From: Mastigamoeba balamuthi
Lineage: Eukaryota > Evosea > Mastigamoebida > Mastigamoebidae
Reading direction: 5' to 3'
Length of the DNA: 41,238 bases
Assembly (NCBI GenBank): GCA_902651635.1
Contig: CACRSC010000015.1
Coordinates: 835,362 to 876,599 of the forward strand
Both the position numbers and the translations under genes were made by a program. The notes below the pieces were generated by a model, which made no database searches, was not told where the DNA came from, and worked only from the letters and a program-made list of their open reading frames with translations. The first letter of the stretch is position 1; each line of letters starts with the position of its first letter. Shown here piece after piece: positions 1 to 8,657 of this stretch.

Positions 1-59
1 GCGCGAACCCCGGGGCCCCCTCTCCTGGCGCCGCGCTGACCGAGGGGAGCGTGGTGGTG

Positions 60-3000
60 ATGGTGGGGGCAGCAGGAGGAGAGCCGCCGAGGCAGAAGAA
101 GAGGGGGTCGTCGCTCAAGAGGGAAGTGACCCCGCGGATCAACTCGGACTCGGGGCCGCCGACGCCGACGACGGCGCTGCCGTCGGGCGCCCCGTCGTCG
201 ACGCCGCCCGTGAGCCCAACGCCGAGCAGCAGCAACCCGGGGACCGCGTCGCGCAGGCAGCGCGTGGCGGCGGCCAAGGCGAACCTCAGGCTGGGCGGCG
301 TCAAGCTCGAGGTCGTCGCGCAGAAGCCCAGGACGCGGGCCGACGACGCGCTGCCGGCGACGTTCGCGCTGGGCGAGGCCCTCGTCGAGCTGCTGCGGCA
401 GTTTGACGACAACCCGCTGATCCCGCACGACGAGCGCGCGACGGCGCCCGTGCTCAACGACCTCGCGCGCAAGCTCGTCGAGATGGAGCAGCTCCGCGAC
501 AAGCGCGTCGACGAGGTCCTCGGCCGCGAGCTCCGCGAGCTCTCGGGCCTCGTCGCGGTGTCGATCGAGGCCTCGACCGCGCCCTTCACGCCCAGGATCG
601 GCCCGCTGGCGCAGGCGCCCGCAGCCCCGCCCCCGATCACCGCCTCGGCGCCCGCGTCGGCGGTGTCGTCGCCGCACGCGTCGCTGCCCGCGGACAAGTC
701 GTCGGACAAGTCCGTCAGCGAGAGCGCCGACGAGACGGACCCGAGCGGCATCGAGACGCCGCCGCCGCCGCCCGTGGAGGCGGTGCCCGTGCCCGAGCAC
801 ACCAAGGTCATGGAGTTCGTGCAGGCCGCCAACGCGGTCAGGCAGAAGGCGGAGCGGCTGCTGCAGTCGGTCGACGAGCTGCTGGCCGAGAGCAAGGGCG
901 TCACTGCCATGTGCGAGGCCGAGAACGACGCGATCAAGAGCGAGAGCGCCGACTACACCGACGCGGCGAACAAGCTCCTCGCGGAGGCCCGCGCGCTGGC
1001 CGAGAGCTCCGGCACGCAGTCGCTGCCCGAAGCCCACGAGGAGGCGCTCCTGCGCGAGGAGGAGACGAGGCTGGTCTCGGAGATCCGCCGCGTGCGCAAG
1101 AACATGACCGAGACGAGCGAGAAGCGCGCGGGGCTCGAGAAGAAGCTCGCGGCGATGCACGAGCAGTTTGAAGAGAAGATCACCGCGTCGAAGCAGCGGC
1201 TGCGCGCGCACGAGTCGCAGGTGCGGCGCGCGTCGGTGGACAAGGACGCGCTGCAGCTCATGCACCTCTACGTCAACGACCTCTCGGAGATGCAGCGCAG
1301 CCTCTTCTGCGAGGTCGCGCGCCGCATGCTGATCAAGGGCGGCCCCGTCGACATACCGCGCAAGAGGACGCTCGCCATCTACTCGCCCGCGTGCGCCGAG
1401 CAGGAGGGCACGACGGCCGACGGCGCCCCCAAGCCCCTGCGCATGAGGGACGCCTTCGAGGCGGTGCTGTCGGTCCAGAAGCAGTACCGCCAGGTGCAGC
1501 TCGAGGTGCGCGCCGACCCGCGCGAGGCGTCGCGCCAGGACATCCTCGAGGCGCACTCGGCCGCGTACCTCGACTCGCTCACGGACAAGCGCATGCTCCT
1601 CGCGGCGACCTCGGCCGCGGGGGCCGTCTGCGAGGCCGTCGACGCCGTCATGGGCCAGCGCGTCAACAACGCGCTGTGCATCGTCCGCCCGCCGGGGCAC
1701 CACACGGGCCGCGCGGGCCCCATGGGAGAGGACATCCACGACGGCGCCGACTGCTACTCGTTCAACAACGTGGCTGTCGGAGCCCTGCGCGCGCTGCTGA
1801 GCCTCGGTGGCGGCTCGCGCGTGGCGATTGTCGATATCGACGCGCACCACCCCAACGGGACCGAGAACATCGTCGCTGGCGACCCGCGCCTTCTGCTGTG
1901 CTCTGTGCACGCGCAGGACCACACGCACCCGCACGGGACTGTGGACACTGCCAACGTTATCAACGCGCCCCTGCGGATGCACGCAGACGCCGCCGCGTTC
2001 CACGACGCACTGCAGAGCAGGGTCATCCCCGCCCTCGCCGAGTTCCAGCCGGATCTCATCATGGTCAGCGTCGGGTTCGACGGGCACAAGGACGATCCGT
2101 CGCACGCGCTGCATCTGAGCGCGCACGACTACTACACCGTCACGCGGGCCCTCATGCAGGTGGCCGACGTCCTCTGCGCGGGGCGCCTTGTGTGCGTCCT
2201 CGAGGGTGGCTATGAGTCGCGGGCGCTCACCGAGTCCCTGCGCATGCACCTCCTCGCCCTGCTGGGGAGTGACCCCGAGGAGTTCATGCGCCAGCAGGCA
2301 GCGCAGGCGGCACAGGCAGCCCAGGCCGCACAGGCCGCCCAGGCTGCGCAGGCCGCACAGGCCGCACAGGCCGCGCAGGCAGAGCAGGCAGCCGCGGCGC
2401 AGCAGGCACAACAGGCGCAGCAGCTCATGAGAGCACAGCAGGAGTATCGCCTGCACATTCAGCAGGAGATGCAGCGCAACATGATGGTCCAGCAGTCGCA
2501 ACAGCTCATGCAGTCGCAGCAGCTATTGCAGTACCAGCAATACATCGAGCAGCAGAAGATGGCTCAGGCGCAGGCTCAGGCGCAAGCACAGGCACAGGCG
2601 CAGGCGCAGGCACAAGCACAAGCACAGGCCCAAGCACAGGCACAGGCACAGGCCCAGGCCCAGGCGCACTTCTTGACACAGCAATACGCGGCGACCACTC
2701 CATCGTTGGTGTACGCAGCGCCATACGCGCAGCCAGCATATGCCCAGGCCGCCCCAGCTGTGGTGCAGCAGTTTGCCCCGCAGTACGCTCAGCAGCCGTT
2801 CATCGTCCAGCAGCAGCAGCAGCAGTACGTGCAGCAGCAGCAGAGCCTCTACAACCAGCAGCAGCAGCAGCTCGAGGCCCAGGCCCAGAGGCTCGCACAG
2901 GTTCGATACCAGGTCCAGCAGGCCCAGGCCGCGCAGGCGCAGCCCACGCTGCCTGGCATACAGCAGACGCCTCAGCAGTCGCCGGGCCCGTGGCCCTTCC

Positions 3001-3086
3001 CGTCCCAAGTGCCCACCTCCTCGCCGCAGCCCAACGGCTCCTCAGCAGCCCCGGTCAACAAGGGCTCTCTCTCCTTCTTGATGTGA
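60..3086 (+). CDS. Histone deacetylase family protein with low-complexity Ala/Gln tail
   Basis: Zn-dependent deacetylase of the arginase/HDAC fold, expected to remove acetyl groups from Lys of histones or other proteins. The single exon (about 1008 aa from the ATG at 60) has a Ser/Pro/Thr-rich N-terminus, a charged segment of coiled-coil character (about residues 250-420), the catalytic domain (about 440-745) and a Gln/Ala-rich tail. Visible active-site motifs are RPPGHH (about 542), DIDAHHPNGT (about 591; Asp and His metal ligands), GFDGHKDDP (about 672; third ligand) and LEGGYE (about 714; catalytic Tyr), so the enzyme looks competent. DIDAHHPNGT replaces the usual D-x-D-x-H-x-G-N-G-T, and extra residues follow the HH pair, so it is divergent from textbook class I/II. 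GTG codons precede the ATG and the frame is open to the window edge region, so an upstream exon cannot be excluded. The stop lies 72 bp from the stop of the convergent next gene. Confidence 0.9.
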   Translation: MVGAAGGEPPRQKKRGSSLKREVTPRINSDSGPPTPTTALPSGAPSSTPPVSPTPSSSNPGTASRRQRVAAAKANLRLGGVKLEVVAQKPRTRADDALPATFALGEALVELLRQFDDNPLIPHDERATAPVLNDLARKLVEMEQLRDKRVDEVLGRELRELSGLVAVSIEASTAPFTPRIGPLAQAPAAPPPITASAPASAVSSPHASLPADKSSDKSVSESADETDPSGIETPPPPPVEAVPVPEHTKVMEFVQAANAVRQKAERLLQSVDELLAESKGVTAMCEAENDAIKSESADYTDAANKLLAEARALAESSGTQSLPEAHEEALLREEETRLVSEIRRVRKNMTETSEKRAGLEKKLAAMHEQFEEKITASKQRLRAHESQVRRASVDKDALQLMHLYVNDLSEMQRSLFCEVARRMLIKGGPVDIPRKRTLAIYSPACAEQEGTTADGAPKPLRMRDAFEAVLSVQKQYRQVQLEVRADPREASRQDILEAHSAAYLDSLTDKRMLLAATSAAGAVCEAVDAVMGQRVNNALCIVRPPGHHTGRAGPMGEDIHDGADCYSFNNVAVGALRALLSLGGGSRVAIVDIDAHHPNGTENIVAGDPRLLLCSVHAQDHTHPHGTVDTANVINAPLRMHADAAAFHDALQSRVIPALAEFQPDLIMVSVGFDGHKDDPSHALHLSAHDYYTVTRALMQVADVLCAGRLVCVLEGGYESRALTESLRMHLLALLGSDPEEFMRQQAAQAAQAAQAAQAAQAAQAAQAAQAAQAEQAAAAQQAQQAQQLMRAQQEYRLHIQQEMQRNMMVQQSQQLMQSQQLLQYQQYIEQQKMAQAQAQAQAQAQAQAQAQAQAQAQAQAQAQAQAQAHFLTQQYAATTPSLVYAAPYAQPAYAQAAPAVVQQFAPQYAQQPFIVQQQQQQYVQQQQSLYNQQQQQLEAQAQRLAQVRYQVQQAQAAQAQPTLPGIQQTPQQSPGPWPFPSQVPTSSPQPNGSSAAPVNKGSLSFLM
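2290..2880 (+). repeat. Ala/Gln microsatellite-like coding repeats in the HDAC tail
   Basis: Imperfect GCN-GCN-CAG repeats (Ala-Ala-Gln) run from about 2290 to 2410. A near-pure Ala-Gln dipeptide run follows at about 2566-2670, and Gln runs at about 2809-2870. Codons vary between GCA, GCC and GCG, so the peptide repeat is kept while the DNA repeat is impure. Confidence 0.85.
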
Positions 3087-3158
3087 GAAAGCGCCCCCCT
3101 CGTGGCAAACCCCCACAGAAACGCGTTTTTTCCCTATTCGAAGGGCTGCGCGCAGTCT

Positions 3159-5656
3159 CTATTCTTGCACAACATAGCGAAGCAGCGGCGATGGCGGCGA
3201 TGAGGCCGCCTCGGCGCTGCCACACACGCAGACGTCCAGCGTGCCCTTGGCTGGGAGCACCTCGCACTCGAACGCGCCGTCGCTCGTCCGCTGCAGGGGG
3301 ACGGCAGAGTCGCCGCTGCCCAGGGACAGACGCAGGTCCGGAGGGGCCCCGTCGAGCCTCAGAGCGACCCTGCACCGTCGCCTGGTGCTCAGAGGGTTCT
3401 CGAGCGGCCCCAGGAGCAGCCCCCGCATCCTGCACCACGCGTCGGAGCAGACGGGGTAGCTCGTAGTCGCCATCTGGAGCTGCGTCGGGCTCGCAGCCAC
3501 CTCGACCACCCGCACTGGCCTGGCAACGGCCGTGAGTTCGCGGGCATGCAGGACAGAGAGCGCGTATAGCACGGTCCGTTGAGACCCGAGTCCGCACAGA
3601 AGACGACCAGCTTGTGTGGGCACGGCCTCGTGAACCGCGCCCTGACGCGCCACTCTCCGCGCTGCTGCTGCTTTCCGAGGAAGTCGACGTGAACCCACGA
3701 CTGCGTAGCGGGGCCTTCGAGGACCGCGACGTCGGGCTCCACGACAGCAACGGCGGTGACCGTCACCACAAGCCCAGCGTTGCAGAGGAGCCTGAACACC
3801 ATCTCCTCTCCCTGCCACTCGATCTCCCCCGAGAACGCTACACCGAAGGCGACTGCCTGGCCGTGCCACACGGCAGGGCATGGCAGCGCCTCGGAGCTGT
3901 ACTCGCACAGGGGGGCGTGGACCTCGTCGTCGCCGCCGAAGAGGCCGAAGACGCATATGGGCGCGCACTGCAGTCGCACGGGGCCCGCGAACTTGCACTC
4001 GCACTCGGGGTCCCTGCTCAGCCGCGTCCACTGCAGCCCGTTGGCCACGACGACGTCGGTGCACTTGTCCGCGCAGACAACAAAGTCGCGCGCCAGCTGC
4101 GACTGCAGCTGTATCCACCCGACGGGCCTGCTGACCTGGCCGCTGTGCTGCAGGAAGCAGTTGTAGACCGTGGACGGCACTGCTGCCACGCCGGTCTTGG
4201 GGTCAAAGACTGTCTCAGCGACCATTCTTCCGCGGTACACGCAGGCCAGGTCGGTGCCCTGCTTCTCCGGAATCCCACAGGAGAGCTCTGCCAGAACAGC
4301 CATTGCGCCAGCGCGTTGGTCAGAGGTCTCGCCTTTGGGCGACTCGAGACCAGGATAGCTCACCGAAAACGAAAGGTCCTGTGTGAGGGAACAGCACGTA
4401 CACGTCCAGAGTGGTCTTGTCCTCCAGGTGCACCGCGCTGACGCAGCCCGCGTGCTCGCCGTGCTCGGCGCTGTGCTGGGTCGTCAGAGAGCGTGGTGTA
4501 GGCAAAAAGGCCAACCAGAGAAGCTTCCCAGAGAAGGAGAGCCTCTGGTAGCACAGAGTCGACAGGATAGCCTGCGACTTGAAGCTCGCAGGGACCTGCA
4601 GCGCTTCCTCGACCGTCCACGTGATGCCGTACTCAAAGAACTCTATGGGAATCAGCGGCAGCGATTCGAACTGCGCCAGCGTCAGCGGCTGCGCCATCAG
4701 CTGCCACTTGGGGTCCTGTGCCAACAAGCCAAGCGCATACAGCAGTGACCACGGCGCTCGTGTGGGGCCTACAGCAGTGTGGCAGCCAGAGATGAGGGTA
4801 CCAGAGGGAAGTGGGTGAAGGAGAACATGAAGGGGTCCGTGGCGAAGAGCATTGGCTGGTGCCTCTTCTCGAAAACACCTGCGACGTCTCTGCCCGCTCC
4901 CCAGCAGGGGTCCAGCAGCACCTGCGGGGTATCGTCTCAGGGGGGAAGGTGGTGCAGGAGGGAGAGGCCCGGCACGGCCGCGTTTTACCCACTGCGTCTC
5001 GACCTTGGCGACGTTCCACGTGTGGTTGGGCTTCTGGTTGCGGAACGTGGTGCCCGGGGTGTAGTCGGCGCTCTTGGCGTAGCCGAGCACCTGCGAAACC
5101 CGGTGCGAGTATCAGCCAGCGGCTCAGGGAGATGGGGGGGGGGGCTCGTCGACACCTCGTAGCACTCGATCCCCGAGTCTCTGGCCAGCGCAGAGAACAG
5201 AGCCGCGAAGCCGCCACACTGGGCCCTGCGCTTCCGGAGCGCCCCTTCTGGCGACGTCTCTCCCGCCCCCTCGGCAGCGACGTTCTCGGTTATCCACCGC
5301 CAGATGGCCCGCAGCTGCCCACTCGCAGGGGTCAGGCGCGTGCGGAGGCGTGCTGGTGTCTGTGCCTTGAGCAGGCGGTGCGAGAACGGGGCGCAGAGCA
5401 GCCGGGAGAGGGAGGGGACCTCGAGGGACCTGTCCCACGCCACCCCCAGCGCATGGGCGTCGGCGTGCTGCATCATCTGCCCCGACCCCTGCTCGATCTC
5501 CTCGATGAACGCCGTCATCGGGGTCCTGCGAGGGCGGGCTCGCTGTTTGGCTGGGAGCCAGCCGGCCAATTGCGGGGGGCTGCGAATGTCAATTGAATTG
5601 GATGCGAACTTGGGGCGGCCGCTCGAGGGCCTCTTCATCGCGGGGGCGGCCTCCAT
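3159..5656 (-). CDS. KY/transglutaminase-like cysteine peptidase family protein (7 exons)
   Basis: Transglutaminase-like fold protein related to kyphoscoliosis peptidase (KY). Proposed exons, in transcription order: 5656-5366, 5314-5156, 5090-4989, 4921-4802, 4715-4364, 4287-3573, 3519-3159. They join to 700 codons with consistent phases. The triad is readable: Cys in RRAQCGGFAALF (about residue 130), His in PNHTWNVAKV (about 173), Asp in VLLDPCWGAG (about 188). LRAIWRWITENV before the Cys, and FTHFPLDPKWQLM after the Asp (joined across an intron), are typical of KY proteins. The C-terminal 450 aa show only weak similarity to KY C-terminal beta domains. The first intron (5315-5365) starts with GC. 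A further 45-nt in-frame intron near 4470-4515 is possible. The start is uncertain: the ATG at 5656 was chosen, and another in-frame start lies upstream at 5953. Substrate unknown; cytoskeletal roles are known for animal KY. Confidence 0.75.
5315..5365 (-). other. GC-AG intron 1 of the KY-like gene
   Basis: Donor AAG|GCACAG, acceptor GGGCAG|CTGCGG, 51 nt, with a CTGAC branch-like motif. It is free of stops and a multiple of three, so it reads through. Removing it restores the KY-type sequence LLKLRAIWRWITENV. Confidence 0.6.
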
Positions 5657-6118
5657 GCTCGTCCTCAGCTGGCACGGGGGGCTCAGTGCGAGGTGCGTTG
5701 GGCAGTGGGTCGGCGTACGAGGCTCTCCTCGAGGTACCCGCCAGAGCGGAGGCTCACAGGGCCGAACTGGGGAGGGGGGGGGTAAGGTGAGGGTCTTTCG
5801 GAGATCCCGTAGGGGATATCTCGCAATGTACGGTGACGGTCCGGTGCCGTGCAGCGGCGGCGGGCGCTCGCTTGGACACGACGTCTTCGGAGCGGCGCCG
5901 CTCGTGCGGCACGCGTCTGTTGCGAGCGGGCATCGTGCTGCCCTTGTGTCCAACAGACCGCTCCATCACACGCACACACGGAACCCCCCCGCTCAATCAA
6001 GGGGGATTTTTTGAGCTTGCGGTTAGGAAAGATTCGCGAATCTGCAATCTCTTTTCAGAAATCGCCCACCGCACCCTGCACACCCGCGAAGTTTCTGCAC
6101 ATCGAAGCGGCGGTGCCG
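5657..6118. other. Divergent intergenic region between KY-like and lipase genes
   Basis: The region holds the 5' sides of two genes transcribed away from each other, so it should carry both promoters. I see a run of about nine G near 5771 and an AT-rich stretch near 6000-6060, but no recognisable core-promoter motif and no supported extra gene. Confidence 0.5.
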
Positions 6119-8417
6119 ATGCTGCGCCGCGCCTCGTCGAAAAAGCACATGCTGACGCTGCTGCCGGCCACCGACGACTCGGAATCGCGCGACGCCGAGT
6201 TGTCGGAGGACACGGACGAGTCGCCCGCCGTGATTCTCCCCGTCCTCGCGGGCACGCCGGCCCTGTGCGGCGACCCGGCCACCACGCCGTCTCCGCCGTG
6301 CCCAGACGGGTGCCCCGACAAGGAATCGCGCGGCAGCTTCGGCAAGTGGGTCTCCTCCGTGTGGAGCGTGCGTTTCTCTTCGTGTTTCCGTGTCCGCCCG
6401 TCTCAACTGTCGGCCATTTCTCGTGGAACCGGAGCGCAGGGATTCAAAGGCTTGTTCGTTTCTCCCGAGACGGAGGAGGCGTGCAGACAGATCTTGTTCG
6501 CTCTCCCATCGATGCGCACCCCCAACCACCCGCCCGGAAACTGAAAACGGAAATTCGGTTGATTTTGGGCGAAACGCGCAGGAAAATCGTCTACGCGTAC
6601 CACAAGGACGTGTCGCCTGTCGATCTCAGCGCGGGGCTGCTGCTGCTGGCGGTGCAGCGCGAGGAGACGCGCTCTGTGCCGGCCGACAAGGACGGGGCGG
6701 ACCAGGCGTTTGTGAACCCGTTCTCCGTGCCTCTGCGGACGCTGGGGCCCCAGGACGCAGGCTTTGTCCGCGAGGCCGCCGCGATGATGCACCACGCCAG
6801 CGCCGCCTACGGCTGGAAGGTCGTCTGCGGCTTCATGACGCACGTCGTCGAGGAGGACACGGCCCCTCCAGCGTCCACTGTGAGCTCCCCAGCCGGCCCG
6901 TATTGGGTGGAGGCAGCAACTCAATTGATTGGCCCGCAAACAAGCTCGCGCCGATTCTGCACAACGCCGAGGTGGAGAACATGGCGTCGCTGGTGAAGCA
7001 CACGCGGGTGAGGGCCGCGGACGTCGTGGAGACGCGGTGGTGCAGCAAGCCGTTCAGCCCCGGGCACTATGTCGCCATCGACCGCGAGCTCAACGCCGCC
7101 GTCGTCGCGTTCCGCGGCACGTGGGGCGTCAAGGACTCGGTGACGGACCTCATGGCCTTCCCCGAGCCCTTCACGTTCCGCGGCATCAACGGCTACGCCC
7201 ACAAGGGCGTCCTGACGTGCGCCCAGCGCAAGCTCGACGACCTGGTGGCCAGCGGGGCTCTGGACAACGCCATCGCAGGCTGCGTCGGCCGCAAGAAGGT
7301 CATCGTGACGGGCCACAGCCTCGGCGGCGGCGTCGCCACCGTGTTCTCCCTCCTGCTCGCGGAGAAGAGGCCCGACGTCATCGTGCAGTGCTACGCGTTC
7401 GCGCCCGCGTCCGCGCTGACGCTGGAGCTCGCCAAGTCGCACGACGTCCGCAAGATCGTCCGCAGCTTTCTGTACAGGGACGACCTCGTGCCGCGGATGT
7501 CGCTCGGCAGCCTCGGGCTGCTCAAGCGGACGGTGCAGAACCTGCAGGCCCAGAGCGACATGTCCGCGGACCCCACCATCGACGAGCCCCAGGAGCACGG
7601 CGTCTTCTCGATACGCGCGCGCGCCCGGCACGTGACACACTTCGTGGCCGCGAGCAAAATCTTCGGGGAGAAGATGTCCAAGTACCTCGCGCGCAAGGCA
7701 GGCGGCGACGGCGTCAGCGTGTCGCAGGCGCTGTCCGACGCGAGGTCGGACGCTCTGACGTCCCTGCTCGGCGTCGGGAACCCCGAGTTCCTGTTTCCTT
7801 CCGGCCATCTGTACATGCTGCATGCAGACTACAGCTCCGCGAAGGCGTCGACGTCTGCCTCTGCGTCTCCGTTGAACGCGTCGCCGAGCTCCACGCCCCC
7901 GCTGGCAGAGGCAGACGCGGGGCAGACCGTGTCGACGAAGAAGAGCGTGCAGCCGCCGAGGCCGAAGTCGCCTAAGACGAAGCCCGAAAAGTACATCGCC
8001 GAGGAGATCGACCAGCTCGCGCTGATGGAGATACTGATCAGCTCGGACATGTTCCTGGACCACCTCCCCCACAAGTGCGCGCAGGGGCCCCCGCCCCCCT
8101 CGTCCCGTGTGCCAGTCTCACACCGGCCCTGCAGGCTCGAGCTGTCCTTGGACGCAGCGGCCAAGGAGCTGGAAACGGCCCCCGAAGAGCCCTTTGACCC
8201 GAGGAAGGAAGAGATGCCCGTTGCCCCGGGGTATTCAGCGCCCAGGCCGGTGGTCGACCTGGTCGTGATACCGCCCAAGCCTGCAGGGACGCCCCCGAAG
8301 CCTGCCGAGTCGTTGCTGCAGCAGACGGCCTCGAACACCACCGGCATGGAAGAGGACTTTTTCAAGGACGTACCGCCGGATCTGCTTTTTGCACCCCACA
8401 CACTAGAAGCCCTATAA
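6119..8417 (+). CDS. Class 3 lipase, sn-1 diacylglycerol-lipase-like (3 exons)
   Basis: Serine lipase of the alpha/beta-hydrolase class 3 family, closest in pattern to diacylglycerol lipases, which hydrolyse the sn-1 acyl chain of DAG. Exons 6119-6345, 6582-6879 and 6945-8417 join to 666 codons. Visible motifs: AVVAFRGTWGVKDSVTDL (oxyanion region), YAHKGVL, the nucleophile elbow VTGHSLGGGVA (Ser about 300), CYAFAPAS, and YRDDLVPRMS carrying the catalytic Asp (about 354-355). ARHVTHFVA may supply the His. No transmembrane segment is seen, unlike the four-TM animal DAGL. The C-terminal 200 aa are Pro/Ser/Lys-rich and probably disordered. Exon 1 encodes an acidic leader and could start later, at the ATG at 6149. 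The second intron (GTGAGC donor) is firm; the first donor (GTGGGT at 6346) fits phase but was chosen from several. Confidence 0.82.
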
Positions 8418-8657
8418 CCCACCCCTCCCCATCGGATTGCCTGAGTAATCGATGTAAAGAACCAGCGGGAACAAAGCTTGTTGGCGTACTAAGTTGCTTT
8501 GTGTATTGTGTGGTTTGCTTGCTGAGGCACAGGGTGGGCGTGGGTGAGAGGAAGAAACAGCCAAAGGAGACTAAGCTTGTGGGGTGGGTGGTGGCGGGGG
8601 AGGGGGAGAGGGCAATGCGGAAAACGAGTGGCAGCAGCAGCGAGCACATCCGTGTGC

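Noticed and set aside
4320-4640. A frameshift (pseudogene) interpretation of the KY-like gene near 4363
   Set aside because: A GTGAGC donor at 4363 and an acceptor at 4288 with a CTGAC branch motif restore phase exactly, so an intron explains the frame change.
5120-5140. Long G/C homopolymer suspected as an assembly error
   Set aside because: It falls inside a well-supported intron (5091-5155), so its length does not affect the protein.
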